From: Erysipelothrix sp964410635
GTDB lineage: Bacteria; Bacillota_I; Bacilli_A; Erysipelotrichales; Erysipelotrichaceae
NCBI GenBank assembly: GCA_964410635.1
Contig: CAYPHX010000001.1
Location: forward strand, 49,162-113,161
Length of the DNA: 64,000 nucleotides
Direction: 5' to 3'
A model generated the notes under the pieces. It did not search any database. It saw nothing but the letters and a program-made list of their open reading frames with translations, and had not been told where the DNA came from. Positions within the stretch are counted from its first letter, which is position 1, and every line of letters starts with the position of its first letter. The translations under genes were made by a program, and so were the position numbers. Positions 33,525-42,157 of the stretch are shown here, in pieces.

Positions 33525-34862
33525 ATGAAAAGAAGTAAGAAAAAGCTTAAAAAGAAAGCGATCCTAGCAATATCCTTAGGTATTGTTGCTACAGTGACAC
33601 TTAGCTTTCTAGCAGTAAGCTTAATACGCCCCTACCCTTCTCACATGGTAAAAAAAGACCTGACTGATAAAGAAGCTGGTGATTATAAAATAGAAAAGAA
33701 AACCGTAAACGAAAACCTCTACGTATTTCATTATCCTAAAACGAGTTTAAACCCTATGGATTCATGGATAAAGGAAAAACTAGACGAAACACTCAGTTAT
33801 TACGACGCATTGGTTAAAGACAAAGAAATCAAACAAGAGATTAAGATCGACTATAAAAGTTATGAATCATTCGACTCATATACTGCCGTTCAACTTAATA
33901 CATATTTGAATGGTGAGTTAGTTAATAGTGAATCAAAAACATATGATGGAAAAAACAAGGCTTTCTTAAATTTAGAAATCCTGAAACCAGAGGTCTTACG
34001 TCTACTGACACATGATGTAAGAGAGTCTTATACTAAAGATAAATCAAATAGAGAGACATTTTTACAAGAGACACTCATAACAAGTGAGTTTGATAACATC
34101 TTATTAAAAGGAAACACACTTAAGCTGTATGCATTTGATAATGAATTAGAGCTTAACTTGGAAGAAAATCCTGAATACTTACTTAATGATTTTGAAACAA
34201 TCAAAAGCACAGATGGTATTATTCCTTCTGTCTACCTAGATTATGGATACAGTAAAGATGATAAATTAATCGCATTTACATTTGATGATGGTCCCTATCC
34301 TGAATATGGATATGAGTTTATGAAAACATTAGAGAAATATGATGCGAAAGGAACATTCTATGTTCTAGGATCACGTATTGGTGAAGAAAGTCCTATTCTT
34401 AAAGACTTAACAGATAACGGACACCAAGTAGCTATTCACTCTGATGAGCACGTTAACTTCAATAATATGAGTGCAGAACAAGTCAAAGCGCAAATTGAAC
34501 GTGCCAAAAGCAAAATCAACAAAGTGACGGGCATGAATAAAGATTACTATGTAAGGCCACCGTATGGAAACCTCACTCAGGAATTAAAAGATGCATTACC
34601 TTATACTTTCACAAACTGGTCAATTGATTCAGAAGATTGGAAAAGCCGCAATGCACAGACTGTTTGTGATCTGACCATGAGATATGTACAAGATGGCGAT
34701 ATCATTCTTATGCATGAACTTTATTCCTCAACACTGGAATCACTAGACTGCATCCTTCCAAAATTACAAGCTGAAGGTTATAAATTTGTAACTGTTGAAG
34801 AGCTATTAGAAGTGAAAATGGATGAAGTCAAAGTTAATACAATGTACTATAGTGCAAATTAG
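33525..34862 (+). CDS. membrane-anchored polysaccharide (peptidoglycan GlcNAc) deacetylase
   Basis: The 445-residue protein has a basic N-terminus and one membrane anchor (about 13-34). An extracellular region of about 200 residues and a NodB domain (about 248-425) follow. Catalytic motifs are visible: TFDDGPYPEYG (metal Asp), HSDEH (two metal His), RPPYGN, the NWSIDSEDW region and ILMHE. Domain order resembles PgdA-type enzymes that deacetylate peptidoglycan GlcNAc and give lysozyme resistance, but xylan- or chitin-type specificity cannot be excluded. An AAAGGAGACACT ribosome site fits the ATG. Its terminator overlaps the stop codon. A two-component system lies 1 kb away on the other strand, with no proven link. 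Confidence 0.85.
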   Translation: MKRSKKKLKKKAILAISLGIVATVTLSFLAVSLIRPYPSHMVKKDLTDKEAGDYKIEKKTVNENLYVFHYPKTSLNPMDSWIKEKLDETLSYYDALVKDKEIKQEIKIDYKSYESFDSYTAVQLNTYLNGELVNSESKTYDGKNKAFLNLEILKPEVLRLLTHDVRESYTKDKSNRETFLQETLITSEFDNILLKGNTLKLYAFDNELELNLEENPEYLLNDFETIKSTDGIIPSVYLDYGYSKDDKLIAFTFDDGPYPEYGYEFMKTLEKYDAKGTFYVLGSRIGEESPILKDLTDNGHQVAIHSDEHVNFNNMSAEQVKAQIERAKSKINKVTGMNKDYYVRPPYGNLTQELKDALPYTFTNWSIDSEDWKSRNAQTVCDLTMRYVQDGDIILMHELYSSTLESLDCILPKLQAEGYKFVTVEELLEVKMDEVKVNTMYYSAN

Positions 34863-34887
34863 AAACTCCTAAAAGAGTTTCTTTTTC
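34861..34887 (+). terminator. terminator overlapping the deacetylase stop codon
   Basis: An 8-bp stem (34861-34868 with 34875-34882) with a 6-nt loop is followed by TTTTCTT. The TAG stop (34860-34862) lies in the left arm. Confidence 0.85.
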
Positions 34888-34915
34888 TTGCGAAAATTTA
34901 ATACTTTACATAAAA

Positions 34916-34940
34916 AAGTCACTACATAATGTAATGACTT
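34916..34940 (-). terminator. terminator of the 252-residue membrane protein gene
   Basis: Arms AAGTCACTACAT (34916-34927) and ATGTAATGACTT pair with one wobble, followed on the minus strand by TTTTTT. It is nearly identical to the terminator at 35904. Confidence 0.8.
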
Positions 34941-35001
34941 CAAATCAATAATAATTTTAGGTTGTTGCTTTATTCTGTGACATCAATAGTAGCATACACC
35001 A

Positions 35002-35760
35002 CTATTGAACTCCGATTATAAATATAATTAGCATTATAAATGGTATCAATATCCAATTAATATATCGCGCTGTAATCTCCCAGGCTGTAGGTTCTATCAA
35101 CTCAACATCTCTAACTCTAAATGAGAGAGTCCATCGAAAGAGTTCATCTGCAAAAAACATTGTAAGAATTAATATAATATATAAGAAAACTCCTAAGAAC
35201 CAGAAACTCCAATCACCCTTATGGGTTAAGTTTGGATTAAGGATTAAACTAGCAATTGTTAATAAAGAGGGTTCCATAGGATCTATAAGGTTTCCACCCT
35301 CATCATATTCAACACCATTTGCAATGATTGAATAATCAGATAAAATACTTCCATCCTCCTGATACAAGTATCGAGTATCACCTTTTTCAAAATACCCACC
35401 TCTTAATATCATTTCATCCTTTAAATACAGTTCCAGTCCAGTCATAAACTCAGCATCTTTTTTATTAGATGGCAAGGCTGTAGGATCTTCCTTTAATGTA
35501 TACGGTCCATAGATTAAATCTTTATACTTTAAAAGGACTTCTTTATCTTTTGACACTGTTAAAGAAACATCTTCTCCTTGAACTCTTCCTGAGTAGATAG
35601 TCTGCCCATTTTCGATTAAGGGAGACAATATTACATTATTATACTCAATACCTACTGTATTGATTGTTTTTGCATAGACTACAGTAAAAATAAGGACAAG
35701 AATTGTTGTAAATAGTAAAATACCTTTTTTAAATTTATTCAAAGCATTATATTTCTTCAT
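35002..35760 (-). CDS. membrane protein of unknown function
   Basis: The 252-residue protein has an N-terminal hydrophobic anchor (ILLFTTILVLIFTVVYA, about 14-30). An extracytoplasmic region (about 31-180) follows, rich in Asp, Glu and Tyr with repeated short turns (YEYDEGG-like). Two C-terminal membrane spans (about 187-207 and 233-250) are separated by a basic loop (FRWTLSFRVRDVELIEP). I recognise no family. It has a strong AGGAGGTAGTGT ribosome site, its own terminator and a 175-base upstream spacer, so it is probably a single-gene unit. An inverted repeat (34983-34990 with 35001-35008) surrounds the stop codon. Confidence 0.75.
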   Translation of the reverse strand: MKKYNALNKFKKGILLFTTILVLIFTVVYAKTINTVGIEYNNVILSPLIENGQTIYSGRVQGEDVSLTVSKDKEVLLKYKDLIYGPYTLKEDPTALPSNKKDAEFMTGLELYLKDEMILRGGYFEKGDTRYLYQEDGSILSDYSIIANGVEYDEGGNLIDPMEPSLLTIASLILNPNLTHKGDWSFWFLGVFLYIILILTMFFADELFRWTLSFRVRDVELIEPTAWEITARYINWILIPFIMLIIFIIGVQ

Positions 35761-35903
35761 ACACTACCTCCTAGTGTTTACTATACATTTACTTATGAAT
35801 TATGAGACTATGAAGTGAAGCTCTATTATTAATTAAATCTTACCATAATAAAGGACTATTAACATTATTTTTTATTTCCTTATGAGTATATATTTGCAAA
35901 AAA

Positions 35904-35928
35904 AAGTCACTACATGAAGTAATGACTT
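35904..35928 (-). terminator. terminator of the two-component system
   Basis: Arms AAGTCACTAC and GTAATGACTT pair with a wobble, followed on the minus strand by a run of seven or more T. It lies 20 bases after the histidine kinase stop and is a near copy of the hairpin at 34916. Confidence 0.82.
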
Positions 35929-35948
35929 AAAACCCTTAATAAATTAAA

Positions 35949-37364
35949 TTATCGCTTTGTTCGTTTGAGTGTGTAATAGAAGGTTGAGCCTTTGCCCAGT
36001 TCACTATGTACACCATAATCTGAGCCTGTAGCTTCGCAAATTGCTGATACAATCGACAAGCCAAGTCCACTTGATGTTGTGCTTCTTGTATGGTGCTTGT
36101 TGATTTTTGTATAGCGATCCCAAATTGTTTTTTGATCTTCAACTGAGATACCATTTCCGTAGTCTGTAACATTTATTGTGACGATACCACGGCTTGTCTT
36201 AGCATGAATATCAATCTTACCTTCTGATTGGGAGTGCTTTATAGCATTATTGACGAAGTTATAGAGTACTTGCCCCATCTTAACTTCATCGGCTAAAACA
36301 AATACCTTAGGACTAATTTTGATATCAAATTTTCGATCATCAAGTTGAAATAAGTTTAGTGTTGATTCAACGTGTTCTTTAAGATTGAATTTAGATTCTT
36401 TAACTTCCAATACTTTGGATTCAAACTGCGAAAGACTGAGCATATCATTGACTAGTTTTTCTAAGTGATTACTTTCATCTAAAATTACTTTTAGATGCGT
36501 ATTTCGTAATTCTTGGTCATTACCTGATATATCTACAATCATTTCAGCATAGGCTTTTATCATTGTAAGCGGTGTTTTTATATCATGGGAAACATTGGCA
36601 ACTAAATCACGTCTAAGTTCATCTGTTTTTGAGAACTCTTCTGTTGCAAAGTTAAGTGAATTTGACAGTTCAATGGCTTCTAAATATCCTTCTCCACTAA
36701 ATTTAACATCAAAATCACCTTTAGCCAGACGTTTAGCAGATTCATTCATCGCATGAATTGGGTATGCAAGTTTACGAGCAAGCAGTAATGATACGGTTGT
36801 ACCAATACCAAAGATAACTACGGTCACCAATAAGAACTGATTTTTTAATACTTCTACAGTTGAATCTAAAAGCTTCATTGGTGTATTGATAAAGATATAA
36901 AATATTTCATCTCCAACATAAATCTCTTTACCATAAAATCCCATCGCTTGATCAAAGTACTCATTTCTAAATGGTACATCAATTTCTTTATTTGAAGAGT
37001 TTTTTACAATCTCAATATATTCTTGTTTTGATTCAGGACTGAGTTCTTGAAGATAACAGTTGGGTCCAATTACATCAACCGCAATATTCAAAACGTCAAC
37101 ACCTGCATCATTATAAACAATACCGCACATATTTTCATGAGCAAAAAGAAGCCTGAGCTTCGCTTTGACGTCTGTATCAACATTGCCCTGCATGAGGCGC
37201 TGGACTTCACTAATTGATACACTGATATTTTTTGTACGACTTGCCTTATAGTAAGGTTCTAGGAATGTAATTTGTAGCATCCATAATAGTATCATCATGA
37301 TTGCTATGAAGGCTAGGAAATATGTCCAAACCTTAAAGGCCATGTCATTGAACATCGACTTCAA
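35949..37364 (-). CDS. sensor histidine kinase (OmpR-system partner)
   Basis: The 471-residue membrane kinase has TM1 (about 12-32), an extracellular sensor loop of about 140 residues and TM2 (about 178-198). HAMP (KLAYPIHAMNESAKRLAKGD) and the H-box VANVSHDIKTPLTMIKAYAE near residue 260 follow, then the ATPase domain with N-box NFVNNAIKHS, DYGNGIS and SSGLGLSIV. It overlaps the response-regulator gene by 20 bases. The start is uncertain: TTG at 37364 is 7 bases from AGGA, while ATG codons occur at 37355 and 37343. The signal is unknown; nearby cell-wall deacetylase and membrane-protein genes are possible targets by proximity only. Confidence 0.9.
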   Translation of the reverse strand: MKSMFNDMAFKVWTYFLAFIAIMMILLWMLQITFLEPYYKASRTKNISVSISEVQRLMQGNVDTDVKAKLRLLFAHENMCGIVYNDAGVDVLNIAVDVIGPNCYLQELSPESKQEYIEIVKNSSNKEIDVPFRNEYFDQAMGFYGKEIYVGDEIFYIFINTPMKLLDSTVEVLKNQFLLVTVVIFGIGTTVSLLLARKLAYPIHAMNESAKRLAKGDFDVKFSGEGYLEAIELSNSLNFATEEFSKTDELRRDLVANVSHDIKTPLTMIKAYAEMIVDISGNDQELRNTHLKVILDESNHLEKLVNDMLSLSQFESKVLEVKESKFNLKEHVESTLNLFQLDDRKFDIKISPKVFVLADEVKMGQVLYNFVNNAIKHSQSEGKIDIHAKTSRGIVTINVTDYGNGISVEDQKTIWDRYTKINKHHTRSTTSSGLGLSIVSAICEATGSDYGVHSELGKGSTFYYTLKRTKR

Positions 37365-38016
37365 ATTTGTATCCTGTTCCTCTCACTGTTTTTATATATT
37401 TTCTGTATTCTCCAAGATTTTGTCTTAGCATTTTAATATGAGTATCTACTGTTCTATAGTCACCAAAATAATTATAATTCCATACTTTATCAAGTAGTGT
37501 ATCTCGTGAGAGCGCTTGGTTTTCATGGATTACTAAGAATACCAGTAAATCAAACTCTTTAGGCGTTAGGTTGACTCTTTCGCCATCTATACTAACAGTT
37601 CTACCTGTGACATCTACTTCCAGGCCTTGGAAGCTATATTTTGTATGTACTTTTGTTTTACGTCTTTCGTGTACTACTTTAATACGTGCCATCAACTCTT
37701 TTGGTGAGAATGGTTTTGTAACATAGTCATCAATCCCAAGTTCAAACCCTAATAATTTATCAAATTCATCTGTTCTTGCTGATAACATAATAATCGGAAT
37801 ATCTTTAATTGCTTTGATTTCCTTTGATGCTGAAAACCCATCTAAATTAGGCATCATAACATCCATTACAATAACATCATAGTCATTTAATTTTATAGCT
37901 TCAATGGCTTCCAATCCATCTTGAGCTTCATCACATTGGAATCCACTTACTTTAGCATATTCTTTTACAACTGCTCTAATCTTCGCTTCATCATCTACTA
38001 CCAAAATTTTTATCAT
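37345..38016 (-). CDS. OmpR/PhoB-family response regulator
   Basis: The 223-residue regulator has a receiver domain with acidic pocket VVDDE (7-11), phospho-acceptor Asp 52 in VIVMDVMMPN and Lys 100 in YVTKPFS. The C-terminal winged-helix DNA-binding domain has LTPKEFDLLVFLV and the RTVDTHIKMLRQNL recognition stretch. It is the first gene of the pair, with a GGAGGCTTTACA ribosome site and a -10 at 38037. Confidence 0.94.
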   Translation of the reverse strand: MIKILVVDDEAKIRAVVKEYAKVSGFQCDEAQDGLEAIEAIKLNDYDVIVMDVMMPNLDGFSASKEIKAIKDIPIIMLSARTDEFDKLLGFELGIDDYVTKPFSPKELMARIKVVHERRKTKVHTKYSFQGLEVDVTGRTVSIDGERVNLTPKEFDLLVFLVIHENQALSRDTLLDKVWNYNYFGDYRTVDTHIKMLRQNLGEYRKYIKTVRGTGYKFEVDVQ

Positions 38017-38036
38017 TGTAAAGCCTCCTTATGTTT

Positions 38037-38042
38037 ATTATA
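38037..38042 (-). promoter_or_regulatory. -10 element before the response regulator
   Basis: Minus-strand TATAAT lies 20 bases before the response regulator ATG. No convincing -35 is seen at 16-18 bases, so the promoter may be weak or activator-dependent. Confidence 0.45.
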
Positions 38043-38074
38043 TTTTAACTTATTTCTATGAAATGTGCGTGAAA

Positions 38075-41000
38075 TTATGATTCGAAAATATGGAAATCTT
38101 GAATAACGATACTACCCTCTTCTTTTACAGAACCTTTAATTAGGGCAATATCATCAATAGACAAGCTGTCTTTAAACTTACTGTAAATATTAGAGAACAT
38201 TACAGCATCCATCGATCCTGTATCATCGGATACATGGAGAAAGGCCATCGCTTTGTTATCTTTAGCAATATGTTCTTTAATGCGATCAACTTTTACAATC
38301 ACACGATAACTCTTTTGACTCACGACCATTTGATAGATTGCATCGGTTTGATATTTTGTCTTGTATGATTTTGTTGGATAATCACTTAAGTAAAAACCCA
38401 GGACATTAAACTCTTTTGATAAGCTTTCTTTTCGTATATTTGGAATCATCTTTAATTCAGGTTCAGAAACCAAACCATAGTTAAAGATTGTATTTTCATT
38501 AGAATCTTTAACTGTAATTAAACTGGCGTATTGCTTAACTTCTTTTAAGTTCTCAATCATTGTAGCACGGCTCAAATTATAGATATCAAAAGTCCCTGCA
38601 TCGATGAGTGCTTCAAGTTGCTTTTCAGTTAATTTTAAATGTGACAAACGAACTACTGCATCAACATAGGACTTATAAATACCTTGTTCACTTCTATTTT
38701 TCACGATTGTTGTGGCAATATTTCGACTGATTCCTTTAATTATACTCAGTGGAAGACGAATGAGATCTTCGTGTATGTTATAAAAGACATCAGATGTGTT
38801 AATGCTGGGCACTTCAAGTTTTACTTGACGCTTTTGACACTCATCAATATAACGCTTTGTCTTTGTATCATCGCCAATTACTGAGTTTAAAAGCTCTGTA
38901 TAAAACAGTGTTGGATAGTTGGCTTTTAGATATGACAATTGATAGGCTACCAAAGCATAAACTACGGAGTGTGATTTATTAAAACCATAGTTTGCAAACT
39001 TATAAATGAGATTGAAGATAAACTGTGTTAATTTATCATCATAGCCTAGGCTCTTAGCCCCTTTTTTAAATTCTAGTTCCAGTGATTTTAAAGCATTTGC
39101 ATCTTTATCACTCATCGCACGTCTTAATATGTCGGCTTGTGATAGTGAGAAGTTCGCAAACTTTTGAGCGACCTGCATGATTTGTTCTTGATAGATCAAA
39201 ATACCATACGTTGATTGTGTTATCTCTTTTAAATCTTCATGATAATAGTCTATATTATTTGGATTCTCTCGGTTTTCGAGGTATTGTGGTATGTTTTCCA
39301 TTGGGCCAGGTCTGTATAGGGCAATGGTATCAACAATATCCAAGAAACGTTTTGGTTTCATTTTACGTAAAAGATTTGTCATACCAGAAGATTCTAATTG
39401 GAAGATACCAATTGTTTCACCTTTTGAAATCATTTCAAAGGCGGCCTGGTTGTCCATTGGGATATTATGAATGCTAAAATCAGGTTCTGTTCTTTGAACC
39501 TCTTTTGAGATTCTATCAATAATTGATAAGTTTCTAATCCCTAAAAAGTCAATCTTAATCAGCCCTAAATCTTCAACATAGTTCATATCGTATTGTGTGA
39601 CATTTGTTGTATCATCAATGGCAGTGATAGGGATAACATCTAATAACTTGTCCTTACTCATGACAATTCCTGCAGCATGTTGTGTTATATGTCTTGGTGT
39701 TCCTTCAATCTTTAAGGCCAGTTCAAAGGCATTTCTTAATGCTTCATCGCTATCCAAGAGCAGTGCAAAACGTTTGTTCTGTTTGAAGTTTTCTAAAAGT
39801 GTAGACGCTGTAATGAGTTTAGCGGCCTGATTCATCTTATAAACAGGTATGTTCAAAATTCTTCCGCAATCTCGAAAACTTTGTCGTGCTCGCAGTGTTC
39901 CAAAAGCGACAATATGAGCTACATGGTCTGTTCCATATTTTGAAACTGCATATTGCACAACTTCATCCCGTTTATCATCTGGAAAGTCAATATCAATATC
40001 CGGCATGGATTGACGCTCAGGATTTAAAAACCTCTCAAACATGAGATCATACTCTAATGGATCAACATCTGTGATTCCTAAGGAATAAGCAACAAGGCTT
40101 CCTGCTGAACTTCCTCTACCAGGTCCAACGTTTATCCCTTTTACTTTTGCGAAACGGATAATATCATAAACAATCAGAAAATAATTTACAAAACCCATAT
40201 TGATAAGTGTATCCAGTTCGTAATTAAGTCGTGCAGTATATTCTTGACTTAAACTTTCTGTATTGAGTCTTCTTTTCATTCCTGCAAAACTGAGACTTTT
40301 TAAAAATACATCATTTGGCATACCATGACTGTTTTCAAATTCAGGTAAATCTGTTTTAAGATCCATTAATGTAACATGACATGTCTTGGCGATTTTATTT
40401 GCATTATCAATCCATGCTTGAGGATACAAATCATTCAGTGCTTCATAAGAGATAAAGTCTCTATCGGGTGCAAATGTTAATGATGGATCACTGAGTAGTT
40501 TCTGTGTATCTATTGCTCTTAAAGCTCTGAATGCATGATGATCTTCTGGTTCTTTATAGTAAGTCTTATTCAGTGCAATACATTCTACATCATATATATT
40601 CGCAATCATTTCTAGTCTTTTATTCGATTGATTGAAGAATTTGGATTCATGATGTGTCATACCGATATAGAAATGGTCATAGTCCAGTTTTAAACTTTCC
40701 ATTCTTCTTTTGAGTTGTGTATCATCGGTTTCAAATAGTGCACTTTCAAAAGGACCACTTTCTGATGGAAACACAATATAAATATCATCTCCAACATTCT
40801 GTAGGTCTTCTTTTTGTAATGATTCATTTTGACTTAGTTTATAAGTATAACGATGTAGTAACTGCATCCCTAAATTATTTCTTGCATACAGCACTGCACG
40901 ATAATCCTCAATATCTACTTCAAGTGCAAAGATGGGTTTTATATTCGCTTTTATAGCTTTTTTATAAAATTCTATGGCACCATACATGACACGATAATCA

Positions 41001-41113
41001 CTGAGCGCAATTGTATCGTATCCTTTTTGATTTGCACTAGAAAGTATGTCATCTACTGACATTAAACCATTGAGTAAAGAGTAATGACTTCTTATAAATA
41101 ATTGAGATTTCAA
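38075..41113 (-). CDS. dnaE: DNA polymerase III alpha subunit DnaE
   Basis: This is the second C-family polymerase, expected to extend primers before PolC takes over. The palm motif SMPDIDIDFPDDKRDE is near residue 375, the active-site region GRGSSAGSLVAY precedes it, and helix-hairpin-helix and OB domains lie at the C-terminus. The product is 1012 residues, shorter than Bacillus DnaE. The PHP domain is degenerate: the usual HxHS motif reads RSHYS and TDHG reads SDYR, so metal binding there is unlikely. The frame opens at GTG 41122, but TTG at 41113 lies 7 bases after an AAAGGGG site and is preferred. Confidence 0.95.
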   Translation of the reverse strand: MKSQLFIRSHYSLLNGLMSVDDILSSANQKGYDTIALSDYRVMYGAIEFYKKAIKANIKPIFALEVDIEDYRAVLYARNNLGMQLLHRYTYKLSQNESLQKEDLQNVGDDIYIVFPSESGPFESALFETDDTQLKRRMESLKLDYDHFYIGMTHHESKFFNQSNKRLEMIANIYDVECIALNKTYYKEPEDHHAFRALRAIDTQKLLSDPSLTFAPDRDFISYEALNDLYPQAWIDNANKIAKTCHVTLMDLKTDLPEFENSHGMPNDVFLKSLSFAGMKRRLNTESLSQEYTARLNYELDTLINMGFVNYFLIVYDIIRFAKVKGINVGPGRGSSAGSLVAYSLGITDVDPLEYDLMFERFLNPERQSMPDIDIDFPDDKRDEVVQYAVSKYGTDHVAHIVAFGTLRARQSFRDCGRILNIPVYKMNQAAKLITASTLLENFKQNKRFALLLDSDEALRNAFELALKIEGTPRHITQHAAGIVMSKDKLLDVIPITAIDDTTNVTQYDMNYVEDLGLIKIDFLGIRNLSIIDRISKEVQRTEPDFSIHNIPMDNQAAFEMISKGETIGIFQLESSGMTNLLRKMKPKRFLDIVDTIALYRPGPMENIPQYLENRENPNNIDYYHEDLKEITQSTYGILIYQEQIMQVAQKFANFSLSQADILRRAMSDKDANALKSLELEFKKGAKSLGYDDKLTQFIFNLIYKFANYGFNKSHSVVYALVAYQLSYLKANYPTLFYTELLNSVIGDDTKTKRYIDECQKRQVKLEVPSINTSDVFYNIHEDLIRLPLSIIKGISRNIATTIVKNRSEQGIYKSYVDAVVRLSHLKLTEKQLEALIDAGTFDIYNLSRATMIENLKEVKQYASLITVKDSNENTIFNYGLVSEPELKMIPNIRKESLSKEFNVLGFYLSDYPTKSYKTKYQTDAIYQMVVSQKSYRVIVKVDRIKEHIAKDNKAMAFLHVSDDTGSMDAVMFSNIYSKFKDSLSIDDIALIKGSVKEEGSIVIQDFHIFES

Positions 41114-41133
41114 ATCTAGCACCCCTTTCTATC

Positions 41134-41139
41134 ATTATA
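41134..41139 (-). promoter_or_regulatory. -10 element before dnaE
   Basis: Minus-strand ATGTATAAT lies 20 bases before the dnaE start. The -35 region is poor. The nrnA terminator lies immediately upstream, so dnaE needs its own promoter. Confidence 0.5.
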
Positions 41140-41177
41140 CATCATTTTCTTAGCAAAGTTTATTGTTTAAGATAGAA

Positions 41178-41207
41178 AAAAGATTGTCTCTTGTAGAAAC
41201 AATCTTT
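41178..41207 (-). terminator. terminator after nrnA
   Basis: A 9-bp stem pairs 41179-41187 with 41199-41207, with an 11-nt loop. Downstream on the minus strand is TTTTTTC. It closes the smc-ftsY-ylxM-ackA-nrnA run. Confidence 0.8.
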
Positions 41208-41215
41208 ATTATCTT

Positions 41216-42157
41216 TTATTCACTTCGAACTAGTTCTAATAGCTCTTTTTGCATCTGATTAAGTTCAAATGTATCGCAAGCTTTAAATCCTGCCGCTAAA
41301 CGATGGCCACCACCGTGATATTTCTCAGCAATGGTATTCACCGTAATATTTTGTGATCTTAATGATCCAATATAAGCACCCTCATCTGTCTCTGTGAAAA
41401 CAGCTGTGATTTTAAAGTCTTTAACATTACGCATAACACTTCCATATTGTTTTGCATCTCTATCACTTAAGTTATATTGATCTCTCATTTCCTTAGTGAT
41501 GATGAGTGTTGCAAGACCATCTTCAAATGTTACGTGTTGTGCAAAGATGCGCTCAAAATCAAAGTCGACATATCTCTTAGTAAAGAACTCTTTTGTTAGG
41601 GCTGTAATATCAGCACCACATTCCATCAGCGTTGCTGCAACACGAAGTGTCGCAGGTTTTGTATTACTAATACTAAATCGAATGGTATCCGTTAAAATAC
41701 CGGCCAATAAGTAAGATGCTGTTGTCTTTGAGACTTTATTTGTTTCAACCAGCAGTTCGGCAACAATTTCACAGGTGCTTGAACGGCTACTATCTACAAT
41801 ATATTCATCTCCATATGGTGCATCATTTGGATGATGATCCACATTTAACATACCTTTACATAGAATGTAAGGTCCATCAATTCTAACTTTGTTGGCAGTA
41901 TCAAACACTAAAGCATAGGCATCTTTTAAGAAGTCTTCGCTTACTACTTGATTTTCTTTTGTAAAGAATTCTAGGTCGTCGTTTCTTTCACCGAGTATAT
42001 AGACTTCTTTATCTGGATAATTTTCTTTAATAAAATTATAGACAGCGTACTGTGAACCCAAAGCGTCTCCGTCTGGATTAACATGTCTAAAAATTGCGAT
42101 TTTTTCGTGGGCTTCAATAGTTTGAATGAGCTTATTTATTGTGGATACCAAATGCAT
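41216..42157 (-). CDS. nrnA: DHH-family oligoribonuclease / pAp phosphatase NrnA
   Basis: The 313-residue protein has a DHH domain with FRHVNPDGDALGSQ, VFDTAN and NVDHHPND, and a DHHA1 domain with the closing GGGHRLAAGFK. Members degrade nano-RNAs and dephosphorylate pAp; some hydrolyse cyclic dinucleotide products. The start lies inside the end of ackA (about 26-base overlap), with GTG, ATG and TTG candidates in a row and no strong ribosome site, implying translation coupled to ackA. Confidence 0.9.
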   Translation of the reverse strand: MHLVSTINKLIQTIEAHEKIAIFRHVNPDGDALGSQYAVYNFIKENYPDKEVYILGERNDDLEFFTKENQVVSEDFLKDAYALVFDTANKVRIDGPYILCKGMLNVDHHPNDAPYGDEYIVDSSRSSTCEIVAELLVETNKVSKTTASYLLAGILTDTIRFSISNTKPATLRVAATLMECGADITALTKEFFTKRYVDFDFERIFAQHVTFEDGLATLIITKEMRDQYNLSDRDAKQYGSVMRNVKDFKITAVFTETDEGAYIGSLRSQNITVNTIAEKYHGGGHRLAAGFKACDTFELNQMQKELLELVRSE

